From positions 1-59,589 of the forward strand of contig CAMATH010000041.1 in the NCBI GenBank assembly GCA_945860955.1: DNA of 59,589 bases. Direction: 5' to 3'. Shown in pieces: positions 18,820-27,993 of this stretch (position 1 is the first letter of the stretch; each line of letters begins with the position of its first letter). The notes below the pieces were generated by a model that worked only from the letters and a program-made list of their open reading frames with translations, made no database searches and had not been told where the DNA came from. Position numbers and translations under genes: made by a program. This stretch comes from Planctomicrobium piriforme (lineage in GTDB: Bacteria > Planctomycetota > Planctomycetia > Planctomycetales > Planctomycetaceae).

Positions 18820-19374
18820 ATGTTTGATCGCGAACGACTGATCACCCTGTTTCGAGAGCGCGCACTGAAGTTTGGAGACTTCACTCTCGCATCGGGACGG
18901 AAGGCGAGTTACTACCTCGACGGGAAACAGATTTCGCTGCACTCCGAGGGCTTGCGGCTTGTCAGCGAAGGATTGCTCGACCTGCTCGATGGTGTCGAGT
19001 TCGACGCGATCGGCGGAATGTCGATTGGAGCCGATCCGATTGTCGGAGGGGTACTGGCGGTCGCGGGAGCTCGGGGCCGGTCGCTGTGCGGATTCATGGT
19101 TCGCAAAGAGGCGAAGGGACATGGGACCCAGCGGTACATTGAAGGTCCGATGAAGCCGGGAATGAAGGTTGTCGTCATCGACGACGTGGTGACCACGGGT
19201 GGCAGCGCGTTGCAAGCGGTTGATCGGATTGTGGAGTTTGGCTGCGATGTGGTCCGGATCGTCGCGGTGATCGACCGTATGGAAGGGGGAGCCGCCAATT
19301 TCGCAGCACGGAATCTGCCCCTATCCAATCTGTTGACGATTCGCGACTTCGGAATCGAGCCTCCCCCGGCGTAA
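18820..19374 (+). CDS. pyrE: orotate phosphoribosyltransferase
   Basis: 184-aa PyrE, which converts orotate and PRPP to orotidine 5'-monophosphate in pyrimidine synthesis. Diagnostic features: FTLASGRKASYYLDGKQ near the N-terminus, IGGMSIGADPIVGGV, FMVRKEAKGHGTQRYIEG with the catalytic flexible loop, and the PRPP-binding motif VVVIDDVVTTGGSAL. The start at 18820 is chosen because GGAGAG lies about 10 nt upstream and the length then matches the family; the frame is open to 18745. The next gene starts 32 nt downstream but is functionally unrelated. Confidence 0.95.
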   Translation: MFDRERLITLFRERALKFGDFTLASGRKASYYLDGKQISLHSEGLRLVSEGLLDLLDGVEFDAIGGMSIGADPIVGGVLAVAGARGRSLCGFMVRKEAKGHGTQRYIEGPMKPGMKVVVIDDVVTTGGSALQAVDRIVEFGCDVVRIVAVIDRMEGGAANFAARNLPLSNLLTIRDFGIEPPPA

Positions 19375-19406
19375 TCACGACGGGGTCATCCCGAACGGAG
19401 AGCGAC

Positions 19407-22400
19407 ATGCGTTATCGAAAAGTGACGGCGTCGGCCGGTTTCGCTCTGCTGGCGATCTGCGGTGCCCTCGCTTTCTGGCAGTTCCGCAAGCCCGACTGGC
19501 CGCGGGAATTCGATGACCACATCGTCTTCCCGGTCGCAACAGCTTCCGCGCCGGGTGAAAAGCAAGTGCGTCGTCCGGTGGTCCGTCCAAAACCACGCGG
19601 CGACATCGTACGCTGTCCCGTCACGAAAGATGCGTGGTTTTCCAACCTCGACGACGAAGCGAACGGCAACCTGGGGGGCGAAGAACGACTGAAACTGAAG
19701 TCGTACCAGGAATTCTCGCTAGTCGACATTGATCCAAAACCACTGAAGGGACGGGTGATTCAGGCGGCCACGTTGCATCTCCAGGTGATTTCTCCCGAAA
19801 TCCTGAAACGGGTCTCGGTCGGGTCGGTCGCCGCCGACTGGGTTGAAGGGAGTTCGAGACGCTACCAACCGCAAGTGGGAAGTTCGTCGTTTCGGTGGCG
19901 GATTGGGCCGGAAACCCCCTGGTCGTTCGCGGGAAGTGACCTTTCGAGCGTGGTTCTGGGCAACGGGAATACGCTGTGGTGGATGGCGGATGCGACGGTT
20001 CCCGACGACGACGGCTGGCAGCGGATCGCGGTGGAGCCGGCGGTTGTCGCCGCCCGCGCCGCGGAATTAAGCCACGGGTTCGTCGTTTTCGATGATCAAG
20101 GCTCGGAGTGGAGCCTGAACGCCGGCAAGTTTGAGAAGCGTCCACCGGCGAACCGGTTTGTCGCCAGTCGCGATGCCGGAACGCGGTCGGCCCCCTGGCT
20201 CGAAGTGGTGTTGGGAGATCCCGACAACCAGCCCCCGCGAATCTGTGAGGGATTCTCGCTCGATCCCGAAACGTCCCGGCTCCCTCAGGGTGAAGCGATC
20301 ATCCACTGGGAGACCCCCAGCGACGAGGGGCCGGCTGGAACAATCGGCTTTTTGGTGGACCTGGATGGCGAGCCATTGCCCCGTTATCTGATCCCCAACG
20401 CGGGGAACCCAGGAGAAGCGGTCGAACTTCATTGTCGTGATGGAGTCGTCGCCAGCGACGCAGTTCGCGAATTGCGCGTGCGGGGGGTGGATGCCGCAGG
20501 TAATGTCGGTCCTCCCGCGACGTTCTCTTTTCAACCCTCCATTCGAACCCCACGGACACTTCCCGAAGTCGAACCGGAGGGAGACGCTCCGTTGGGTGAA
20601 TCGCCCCGGCTGGATGGCGCGAAGATCTCCATTGTCGACACGCTCGACAAAGTTCACCCGGCGACCGGGGGTTTCATCCCGGAACAGCCTGCGGACTACC
20701 CGGTCAGAAACCCTCTTTGGAACGCGGCGAATCGCACGATCTCGCTGCATGCCGCCCAAAACGAAATTGTGGGATTTCAGATCGTGATCGACGGTCGCCT
20801 GGAGAAATTCGCCGCCAGGCTCGACTGGGATCTCCCCCGGCTCAATGCCGAATTCCTGCGTGCCGGACTTGTCCGATCAAAGCTCGGCCCACTGCCGGAT
20901 CCGCTGGTTCGCCTGGAACCGGAATTCGAAATCCCACCCGACAAATCACAGACCGCGGAGTCACGATACACGAGTGTCTGGTGCGAATCGGTCATTCCCC
21001 ACGCATTTCCCCCGGGAGCGCATACGGGAAAACTGGTCCTGAGCGGGCCGAATTCGACACTGGAACTGAACGTCAATCTGACCGTTTGGCCGTTCGAATT
21101 GCCCGATCGTCTGTCGTTCATTCCGGAGCTGAACTGTTATTCCCTGCCCGAGAACGCCTATGACTATTACCGTCTGGCGCACCGTCACCGGACCGTGGTC
21201 AACCGCCTCCCGTATTCGCAATCGGGGAAGATCGATAAAGATTGTGCCCCGGATGTGTCGGGCGGAAAAATTGACTGGAAAAAGTACGACTCGCGATTCG
21301 GTCCGCTGTTAGACGGGTCGGCGTTTGACGATCTGCCGCGCCGCGGTGTCCCTCTGGAGACTTTCTACCTGCCGATTCACGAAAACTGGCCGACGCCGAT
21401 TGCCGACCACTACAACGGCAGTTATTGGGCCGACTTGGCGTTTTCGACAGGTTACCGCGAGAAATTCCGCGATGCGGTCTCGGAGTTCGCCCGCCATGTC
21501 GAGGAGAGCGGCTGGAGTCGAACACAGTTTCAGGTCTATCTCAACAACAAGATCAAATACAAAAAGCCCGACTGGAAGAACGGTTCATCGCCGTGGCTGC
21601 TCGATGAGCCGGCGCAATTCCAGGATTTTTGGGCGGTCCGCTGGTTTGGAATGGCATTTCGCGATGGCCTTTCCGCCTCGCGGCTCGACAATCCACCGTT
21701 GGTATTCCGAGTCGACATCTCCCGACCACAATGGCAACGTGACAGCTTCAACGAGATCCTCGACTACAATGTCTGCGCGTCCGGTGCGGGGCGTGAGTAC
21801 CGTCGATTGTTGCTCGACAATCAACGTCGGTTCGGACAGCAAATCATTGACTACGGAACGAGCAATCCGGTTGAGGCCAGCAACCTTCAGCCTGCGGGCT
21901 GGTGTCTGGACGCCTGGTGCCATGGGGCCGATGGAGTTCTGCCCTGGAATACCATTGGTAAACCCAAGTCGTGGGAGACCGCCGACCAGTTGGCATTGCT
22001 CTATCCCGCAATGTCGCAAGGGAAGGGAGAACCTGCCCCTTCCCTCCGTTTGAAGAGCTACCTGCGCGGACAACAGGATGTTGAGTACCTGGCGTTATGG
22101 GCGACGATGACCGGCGAACCACGGTGGGCGGTGGGCCAGCAAGTGATCGCCGCTTTGAAATTGCGCCCCGAGGCGCGCGGCACGGGACATGTTGGCGATG
22201 AAGATGCCGGCCTCCTGGCGTATGACTCCCTCCGCCCCCAACAACTCACTGCGTTTCGTATTGCAATCGCCCGGCAGTTGGCAGAACGGGGGGCTGAAAT
22301 GAAATCAACCCCCCGACCGCTGGTTCCCGAACGGAAGTCGCGTCGCTCGCGGGGAGGCTACGTCACTGTTGGCGTTGTACCGTGGGACAGCTCGGCGGAC

Positions 22401-22430
22401 GCCAAATCGCAAGAGCGCAGTGCCCCGTAG
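19407..22430 (+). CDS. large DUF4091 protein, glycoside-hydrolase-like
   Basis: 1007-aa protein with an N-terminal signal anchor (hydrophobic about residues 8-25). The N-terminal third has beta-rich segments (a DNA-repeat or CBM-like region, KDAWFSNLDDEANGNLGGEE, WVEGSS, Ig-like PPRICEGFSLDP). The centre resembles a TIM-barrel glycosidase (FYLPIHENWPTPIADHYNG). The C-terminal DUF4091 region contains GWCLDAWCHGADGVLPWNT and LKSYLRGQQDVEYLALW, the hallmark of that family. Probably periplasmic or membrane-anchored and carbohydrate-active; the substrate cannot be read from the sequence. It begins 32 nt after pyrE and may be read from the same promoter. Confidence 0.83.
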   Translation: MRYRKVTASAGFALLAICGALAFWQFRKPDWPREFDDHIVFPVATASAPGEKQVRRPVVRPKPRGDIVRCPVTKDAWFSNLDDEANGNLGGEERLKLKSYQEFSLVDIDPKPLKGRVIQAATLHLQVISPEILKRVSVGSVAADWVEGSSRRYQPQVGSSSFRWRIGPETPWSFAGSDLSSVVLGNGNTLWWMADATVPDDDGWQRIAVEPAVVAARAAELSHGFVVFDDQGSEWSLNAGKFEKRPPANRFVASRDAGTRSAPWLEVVLGDPDNQPPRICEGFSLDPETSRLPQGEAIIHWETPSDEGPAGTIGFLVDLDGEPLPRYLIPNAGNPGEAVELHCRDGVVASDAVRELRVRGVDAAGNVGPPATFSFQPSIRTPRTLPEVEPEGDAPLGESPRLDGAKISIVDTLDKVHPATGGFIPEQPADYPVRNPLWNAANRTISLHAAQNEIVGFQIVIDGRLEKFAARLDWDLPRLNAEFLRAGLVRSKLGPLPDPLVRLEPEFEIPPDKSQTAESRYTSVWCESVIPHAFPPGAHTGKLVLSGPNSTLELNVNLTVWPFELPDRLSFIPELNCYSLPENAYDYYRLAHRHRTVVNRLPYSQSGKIDKDCAPDVSGGKIDWKKYDSRFGPLLDGSAFDDLPRRGVPLETFYLPIHENWPTPIADHYNGSYWADLAFSTGYREKFRDAVSEFARHVEESGWSRTQFQVYLNNKIKYKKPDWKNGSSPWLLDEPAQFQDFWAVRWFGMAFRDGLSASRLDNPPLVFRVDISRPQWQRDSFNEILDYNVCASGAGREYRRLLLDNQRRFGQQIIDYGTSNPVEASNLQPAGWCLDAWCHGADGVLPWNTIGKPKSWETADQLALLYPAMSQGKGEPAPSLRLKSYLRGQQDVEYLALWATMTGEPRWAVGQQVIAALKLRPEARGTGHVGDEDAGLLAYDSLRPQQLTAFRIAIARQLAERGAEMKSTPRPLVPERKSRRSRGGYVTVGVVPWDSSADAKSQERSAP

Positions 22431-22537
22431 CCGGGCCAAGCCTTTTCCTGCCGAAATATTGGTCTGGCGTCAAATGGGGAGACTGGGTAGAGTCCGCTAC
22501 GGATGTCCCATTCCCACCCCTTACCGATGAAGTCAGC

Positions 22538-23545
22538 TTGAACCTCAGTCTGCCCAATTTCGTCCCGCACTGGTTGTTGCGAAATGGGCATTTCCAAACC
22601 CTGGCGGCGGCGTACCTGGATGGACGGCTTCCTCCCGATCGGGCGGGCAGGCATCTGGTGACCTTGGCCGACGGTGACCGGATCGTGCTGCACGACGATT
22701 GTCCCGAGAGCTGGAATCCCGGGGATCAGGCGGCGCTGCTGATCCACGGCCTCGCCGGCGATCATCGCAGCCCCTACCTGCGCCGCGTCGCCCATCGCCT
22801 GAATCTTCACGGCGTTCGCACGTTCCGAATGGATATGCGCTCCTGTGGCGCGGGGATGGCGTTGGCGAAACTCCCCTATCATAGCGGCCGATCAGACGAC
22901 GCCCGGGCCGCCCTTCGGGAGATCGTCCGGCAATGCCCCGGTTCTGGAATTGCCGCCTTGGGATTTTCGCTCGGCGGGAGCGTGCTGCTGAAACTGGCGG
23001 GAGAATGCCCGGCACTCAATCCCCCAGAATTGGAATCGGTACTGGCAGTCTGTCCCCCCGTGGATCTGGCGTTTTGCGTGGAACGATTGGGGGACGGCCT
23101 GAGCCGTTTCTACGACAGGTATTTTCTGACGTTGCTGATGAATCACGTCGCGAAATGGCGGACGCTCGTTCCGGGCGTCCCCGATCCGAGTATTCCCCGC
23201 CCGCCGCGACGAATTGAAGAATTCGACGACCAGTTCACCGGTCCGTTGTGTGGATTCGGAACCGGGGCGAATTACTACCGCGAGACCAGCGCTTGGCAAT
23301 TCGTTCCTGGAATTCGGGTTCCGACGCTGATTCTGGGTGCGAACGACGACCCGCTGGTGGGGATCGAATCGCTGCGGCGATTGAAACTCCCCGACAGCGT
23401 GCGACTCCACACCACCCCTGGTGGCGGTCATTTGGGATTCCGCGGTCAGGGGTGTGGCGACCCCGACTGGTCCTGGATGGACTGGAGGGCCGTAGATTGG
23501 GTGCTTCAGCCGCGGCAGAAGCAGGTTATCATGCGGGCGGCGTAA
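22538..23545 (+). CDS. YheT-like alpha/beta hydrolase
   Basis: Alpha/beta-hydrolase of the YheT type. Visible features: the family opening PHWLLRNGHFQTL; ALLIHGLAGDHRSPYL (oxyanion-hole region); the nucleophile elbow ALGFSLGGSVLLKLAGE (Ser in GFSLG); Asp in LGANDDPLVG; His in GGGHLGF. Members are predicted esterases or lipases of unknown natural substrate. I place the start at the TTG 22538 (MNLSLPNFVPHWLL), because upstream residues look non-conserved. The frame is open to a GTG at 22382 that would overlap the previous gene by 49 nt. No ATG fits and the Shine-Dalgarno is weak, so the start is uncertain. Confidence 0.85.
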   Translation: MNLSLPNFVPHWLLRNGHFQTLAAAYLDGRLPPDRAGRHLVTLADGDRIVLHDDCPESWNPGDQAALLIHGLAGDHRSPYLRRVAHRLNLHGVRTFRMDMRSCGAGMALAKLPYHSGRSDDARAALREIVRQCPGSGIAALGFSLGGSVLLKLAGECPALNPPELESVLAVCPPVDLAFCVERLGDGLSRFYDRYFLTLLMNHVAKWRTLVPGVPDPSIPRPPRRIEEFDDQFTGPLCGFGTGANYYRETSAWQFVPGIRVPTLILGANDDPLVGIESLRRLKLPDSVRLHTTPGGGHLGFRGQGCGDPDWSWMDWRAVDWVLQPRQKQVIMRAA

Positions 23546-23688
23546 CACTGGGGCATTGGGCGCAGCCTTGCTAGGCTGTGGCTTCGCGTGACGGGCGCGA
23601 TGTGGTTCGCGACGCCGTCTGTCCCTCACCGCCCGGCGGAATCCGTCCGCCCGGCCAAACCGCATGTTCGCGTGGAGTCTGTACTTCG

Positions 23689-24675
23689 ATGCCCAAGGTC
23701 GTCATCACCGCCAAAATCGCCCAGGAAGGCCCGCACAATCAGATCTTCGCCGACCATGGCTTCGAGGTCGTGTCCCCCCCCGCCGGCTGCGATGTGTTTC
23801 AGGAAGACCAGTTGATCGCCATTCTGAAGGATGCCGACGCGTCGCTCGCCGGCTCGGAACCGTATACACCGCGCGTGATTCAGTCGCTCCCGCGTCTGCG
23901 CACCGTGACTCGGGCGGGAGTGGGGTTTGACGCGGTCAATCTCGCGGCCTGCGACGCCGCCGACATTCCGGTCTGCGTCACCCCGGGGGTCAATCATCAT
24001 TCGGTCGCCGAGCATACCATCGCGCTGCTGATGGCGATCGCCCGGGGATTTCCGCTGCTCGACCGCAAGGTGCGGGCGAATCAATGGGCCCGGCGGAGCT
24101 ATCCCCGTGTGCAGGGAAAGACGCTGGGACTCGTGGGCCTGGGCCGAATTGGTCAGGCGACCGCCACGCGCGGCGTCGGTCTGGGAATGAAAGTGATCGC
24201 GTTCGAGCCGTTTCCCAATCCGGAATTCTGCAAACAGTGGAACATCGAACTGGTCGATCGCGACACGCTGTTCGCCCAATCCGATTTCATTTCGCTGCAC
24301 TGTCCGATGAGCGCCGAGAATCTGCATCTGATCAACAAAACCAACATCGCGAAAATGAAGCCGACCGCGATGCTGATCAACACGGCACGGGGACCGCTGG
24401 TCAACGAAGCCGACCTTTACGAAGCGCTAAAAACCGGTCGGCTGGCGGCGGCGGGGCTGGACGTGTTCGAGGTCGAACCGCTCCCGCTTTCCAGTCCGCT
24501 GCTCACGCTCGACAACGTGCTGCTGAGCGGCCACGTGGCGGGACTTGACGACGATTCCGCTTACGGCACCTCGAAAATGTGTGCCGAGATCATTGTCGGG
24601 CTGCACGCCGGTCGCTGGCCGGATGGCTGCGTCGTGAATCTGAAGAGTCGCACCGGGTGGACCTGGAAGAAGTAG
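23689..24675 (+). CDS. D-2-hydroxyacid / phosphoglycerate dehydrogenase-like
   Basis: 328-aa NAD-dependent D-2-hydroxyacid dehydrogenase. Features: TVTRAGVGFDAVNLAAC, the Rossmann motif LGLVGLGRIGQ, HCPMSAENLHLINK, the catalytic Arg in NTARGPLVNE, the Glu in VFEVEPLP and the His in SGHVAGLD. The arrangement fits the SerA/glyoxylate-reductase family, but the C-terminal ACT regulatory domain of long SerA proteins is missing, so a substrate other than 3-phosphoglycerate is possible. The start at 23689 (MPKVVITAKIAQEG) is chosen because homology-like sequence begins there. DUF1080 and Gfo/Idh/MocA genes follow closely, which suggests a shared sugar-acid catabolic operon. Confidence 0.9.
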   Translation: MPKVVITAKIAQEGPHNQIFADHGFEVVSPPAGCDVFQEDQLIAILKDADASLAGSEPYTPRVIQSLPRLRTVTRAGVGFDAVNLAACDAADIPVCVTPGVNHHSVAEHTIALLMAIARGFPLLDRKVRANQWARRSYPRVQGKTLGLVGLGRIGQATATRGVGLGMKVIAFEPFPNPEFCKQWNIELVDRDTLFAQSDFISLHCPMSAENLHLINKTNIAKMKPTAMLINTARGPLVNEADLYEALKTGRLAAAGLDVFEVEPLPLSSPLLTLDNVLLSGHVAGLDDDSAYGTSKMCAEIIVGLHAGRWPDGCVVNLKSRTGWTWKK

Positions 24676-24714
24676 TACAAAGAACTGGGACGACGATTTT
24701 CCTGGAGCCGCCCG

Positions 24715-25536
24715 ATGTCTGTTCGGTTAGTCCTCTGCCTGTTCCTGCTGTTCGCGACCCTCCAGCCGGCGGCCCCCGCCGTCGCGAGCGACGCGATCCA
24801 ACCGAAGCAGAAGATCATCCTGTTCAACGGAACCGATCTCGACGGATTCACCACCTGGCTGCGGGACACGAAGACCGAGGATCCCCGGCGGGTGTTTCGC
24901 GTTACCGATGGGGAATTGCACATCACCGGCGACGGTTTTGGTTACCTGGGAACGCGGGAGCGGTACGGCGATTATCGCCTGGTCGCGGAGTACCGCTGGG
25001 GAAAAAAGACCGACGGCGGAAAGTTCGTCCGGAATTCCGGGATCATGCTGCATTCCGTTCCAGAAGACGGAACGTATCAGGGAGTCTGGACGTCGTCGAT
25101 TGAATGTCAGCTCGCGCAGGGATGTGTCGGAGACTTGATTGTCATCCGCGGAAACGATCCCTCAGCAAACCCATTCCCGGTGTCAGTCGCCGCCGAGGTT
25201 GAGGTCGCTCCCGATGGCAAACGCCACCGCTGGAAAGAGGGGGGGCCACCCAAAATGTTTCCCCCGACCCGTGGTCAACTCTGGTGGTCCAGGCACGATT
25301 GGGATTTTCAGGAGCTGATCGATACCCGGGGAAAAGACGATGTCGAAAGCCCGGTCGGGGAATGGACCCGTGTGGAATGTGTATGTGACGGCGATCGCAT
25401 TGAGGTGACCGTCAACGGACACCGCGTGAATCGGAGTGAGCGGGTCAATCCCGCCGCCGGTCGAATCCTGCTACAGTCCGAAGGATTCGAGCTGTTCATC
25501 CGCAAACTGGAACTGCACCCCCTGACCCCGGAATGA
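24715..25536 (+). CDS. exported DUF1080 protein
   Basis: 273-aa exported protein: signal peptide (MSVRLVLCLFLLFATLQPAAPAVA) and a DUF1080 lectin/glucanase-like beta-sandwich with ILFNGTDLDGFTTWL, TDGELHITGDGFGYLGTRERYGDYRLVAEYRW, NSGIMLHSV and VNGHRVN. DUF1080 is related to 3-keto-glycoside hydrolases and is very common in planctomycetes. It overlaps the following oxidoreductase by 4 nt (ATGA), which indicates translational coupling. A pair that oxidises and then cleaves keto-sugars is plausible. Confidence 0.9.
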   Translation: MSVRLVLCLFLLFATLQPAAPAVASDAIQPKQKIILFNGTDLDGFTTWLRDTKTEDPRRVFRVTDGELHITGDGFGYLGTRERYGDYRLVAEYRWGKKTDGGKFVRNSGIMLHSVPEDGTYQGVWTSSIECQLAQGCVGDLIVIRGNDPSANPFPVSVAAEVEVAPDGKRHRWKEGGPPKMFPPTRGQLWWSRHDWDFQELIDTRGKDDVESPVGEWTRVECVCDGDRIEVTVNGHRVNRSERVNPAAGRILLQSEGFELFIRKLELHPLTPE

Positions 25537-26822
25537 CCACCATGCCATCGGAATCGACTCGCCGAAGTTTTCTCGCGACCTCAGCGGCGACCTTCGCCGG
25601 GACTCTGGCCACCGCGGGCGGGCTACATGCCGCGGGCGACGATGCGCTGCGTGTTGGTCTGATTGGTTGTGGCGGACGTGGGAGCGGGGCGGCGGCTCAG
25701 GCGTTGCGGGCCGATAAGAACGTCACACTGTTCGCCATGGGAGACGCGTTCTCCGACCGGATCGAGACCAGTCTGGCGGCGATTCGCGACGAGGCCGATG
25801 TCGCGTCCAAGATCGATGTCCCCGTCGAACGGCGGTTCACCGGTTTCGACGCCTACAAACAGGTCATCGCCTGTTGCGATGTGGTGCTGTTGTGTACCCC
25901 GCCGCAGTTTCGACCACTCCATCTGAAGGCGGCGATCGACGCGGGTCGGCACGTCTTCGCCGAGAAGCCGGTGGCCGTCGACGCCCCCGGCGTCCGATCG
26001 GTCCTCGCGACGTGTGAAGAGGCGAAGCGCAAGGGACTGTCGGTCGTTTCCGGGTTGTGTCTGCGGTACGACAACGGATTCCGCGAGACCGTCCGCAGAA
26101 TCCACGAGGGAGAGATCGGTGATGTCGTCTCGATGGAAGCGAATGACTATCGCGGGGCGATTTGGGTGAAACCGCGCGAGTCGGAATGGACCGACATGGT
26201 CTGGCAGATGCGCAACTGGTACTACTTCACGTGGTTGTCCGGGGATTTCAACGTCGAGCAGCACGTCCACTACCTCGACGTCTGTTCGTGGGTGATGGGA
26301 AACCAGTACCCGGTCCAGGCGGTCGGAATGGGGGGCCGGCAGGTGCGGACCGAACCACAGTTCGGCCAGATCTTCGACCACTTTTCGGTGGTGTACGAGT
26401 TCGCCAATGGAGTGACGTTCTACAGCAACTGCCGGCAACAGTCGGAGTGCGCCCGCGACATGAGCGTGAAAATCGCGGGTTCGAAGGGACGCGGATTGCT
26501 GACCGAAAAGCAGCGTGGCCAGAAGTTGACGTCATCGAAAGCCGAATGGATCTTCAATGGGCCAGCCAACCTGATGTATCAGACGGAACACGACGAGCTG
26601 TTCGCCAGCATCCGCAGCGGCAAGCCGATCAACAATGGCGACTACATGGCGAAGAGTACGCTGCTGGGGATCATGGGGCGGATGGCCGCTTACACCGGGC
26701 AGCGGATCACCTGGGAAATGGCGCTGAATTCCCAGGAAGATCTGACCCCGCCCGCGTACGACTGGAACATCGCACTCGCCGTCCCCCCGGTGGCGCGACC
26801 GGGGGTGACGAAGTTTCGGTAG
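25533..26822 (+). CDS. Tat-exported Gfo/Idh/MocA oxidoreductase
   Basis: 429-aa NAD(P)-dependent oxidoreductase of the Gfo/Idh/MocA family. The twin-arginine signal (STRRSFLATSAATFAGTL) predicts export of the folded, cofactor-loaded enzyme. The Rossmann motif is VGLIGCGGRGSG, and the family motif is AEKPVAVDAPG. A C-terminal alpha/beta substrate domain follows, with VEQHVHYLDVCSWVMGNQYP. The start codon overlaps the stop of the DUF1080 gene; an alternative ATG is at 25542. The role is probably oxidation of a sugar or keto-sugar, substrate unknown. Confidence 0.92.
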   Translation: MTTMPSESTRRSFLATSAATFAGTLATAGGLHAAGDDALRVGLIGCGGRGSGAAAQALRADKNVTLFAMGDAFSDRIETSLAAIRDEADVASKIDVPVERRFTGFDAYKQVIACCDVVLLCTPPQFRPLHLKAAIDAGRHVFAEKPVAVDAPGVRSVLATCEEAKRKGLSVVSGLCLRYDNGFRETVRRIHEGEIGDVVSMEANDYRGAIWVKPRESEWTDMVWQMRNWYYFTWLSGDFNVEQHVHYLDVCSWVMGNQYPVQAVGMGGRQVRTEPQFGQIFDHFSVVYEFANGVTFYSNCRQQSECARDMSVKIAGSKGRGLLTEKQRGQKLTSSKAEWIFNGPANLMYQTEHDELFASIRSGKPINNGDYMAKSTLLGIMGRMAAYTGQRITWEMALNSQEDLTPPAYDWNIALAVPPVARPGVTKFR

Positions 26823-26860
26823 TACCGCACCCCCGTGCGGTCGGTGGTGAGACTTTCTGG

Positions 26861-26920
26861 CAGAGCCGCGCCCGTCAGGAAGCGGTTGCTTGATTCCGCT
26901 TCCTGACGGGCGCGGCTCTG
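26861..26920. repeat. perfect 25-bp REP-like palindrome
   Basis: The left arm (26861-26885, CAGAGCCGCGCCCGTCAGGA then AGCGG) and the right arm (26896-26920) are exact reverse complements around the 10-nt loop TTGCTTGATT. It lies between convergent genes, so it can stop transcription from both sides, although it lacks a T-run. It belongs with the hairpins at 17283-17333 and 34284-34331. Confidence 0.85.
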
Positions 26921-26969
26921 CGCACGGAATCGTCCGATTTGCGACCGCGCGAGACAAAATCCCCGCCGA

Positions 26970-27557
26970 CTAATTCAGCGTCTGCAGAATCTCCTCGGTG
27001 ATGTCCAGGCCGCTCTGGTAGACCACATCCTGATTGATGAGGGCCAGAATCTCCTGCGGGGGCTTCGTGTCGTCCAGCGGCTGAGCGGCGAAGCGAATCA
27101 CCAGCCGAATTCCCTTCTCGTCGGCGTATTTCTGAATCCGGTCGGCGATCACGCGGTAGGTCTTGATATTCAGCATCTTCTCGGCTTCCAGCACCTTGAG
27201 GATGTGATTCTGGCGGAATTCTTCGGTTTCCTTCGCCTTTTGCTGGAATTCGGTCCCAATCCGCCGTTGTTCTTCTGAGCCAGGCTTCGCTTTGCGTCCT
27301 TCGGTTTGAAGCTGCATGAGAACCTGTTGTTTCTCTTGAAACGCCTTCTGCGCCTCGGCGACCTCGCTTTGCAGCTCTTCTCGTTTGGCGACGTATTCCT
27401 TGTCGGCGTTGAACAGTTTCACCATGTCGACCAGCGCGATGTCCGTGCGCGCGGGCCGGTCTTCCTGACCAACGACGGTCGCCCGGTTCGCCCAGGTGTA
27501 ACCGAGTAACAGAGCCAGCAGGGTTGAGGTGATCGCGAACGCGGATTGGCGGGGCAT
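26970..27557 (-). CDS. OmpH/Skp-like periplasmic chaperone
   Basis: 195-aa OmpH-family protein. The signal peptide (MPRQSAFAITSTLLALLLGYTWA) is followed by DIALVDMVKLFNADKEYVAKREEL, a long coiled coil (about residues 55-135) and a C-terminal IADRIQKYADEKGIRLVIRF block, the usual Skp layout. Skp holds unfolded outer-membrane proteins in the periplasm. AAGGA lies about 10 nt before the ATG at 27557, which favours this start over 27566 or 27701. No bamA or lpxD is adjacent. It converges with the oxidoreductase, with the perfect palindrome between them. Confidence 0.85.
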   Translation of the reverse strand: MPRQSAFAITSTLLALLLGYTWANRATVVGQEDRPARTDIALVDMVKLFNADKEYVAKREELQSEVAEAQKAFQEKQQVLMQLQTEGRKAKPGSEEQRRIGTEFQQKAKETEEFRQNHILKVLEAEKMLNIKTYRVIADRIQKYADEKGIRLVIRFAAQPLDDTKPPQEILALINQDVVYQSGLDITEEILQTLN

Positions 27558-27993
27558 GCAAGTCATCCTTGGAAGGGAGGTTCGGGGGGAGAACCGAATG
27601 GAGGAACAGTCCACCGATCGTAACGGTGGATGCTTGGAAATGGCAAATCCGGCGTGTGGGTCAAAGTGAACAACGCCAAAGTCCTGGATTCGGCACGGCA
27701 AGCCTGCGGCCTGCAGCGCTACACGCCGCAGCCGTCGCTCGAAATCGGTAATCGGGTTACGGTGCTGGCGGGCGCGATTGGGTGCGGGGGGTTACTGAAA
27801 TCTGATCGGGGCGCTGAAACCGCCCGGCTCGCCTGGCGGCGACATTCTCATGCACATGCCAGGCCCTCAATTGGCTGGCCCCACCACGTCCCACCACTTT
27901 CCGCCACCACCACCTTCAGGGATTCTCCCACAACTTCCCCGGAGGTAAACTCTCGGCAGGGGATTGTGATCAAACTGCCAAGTGGAGCGGCTC

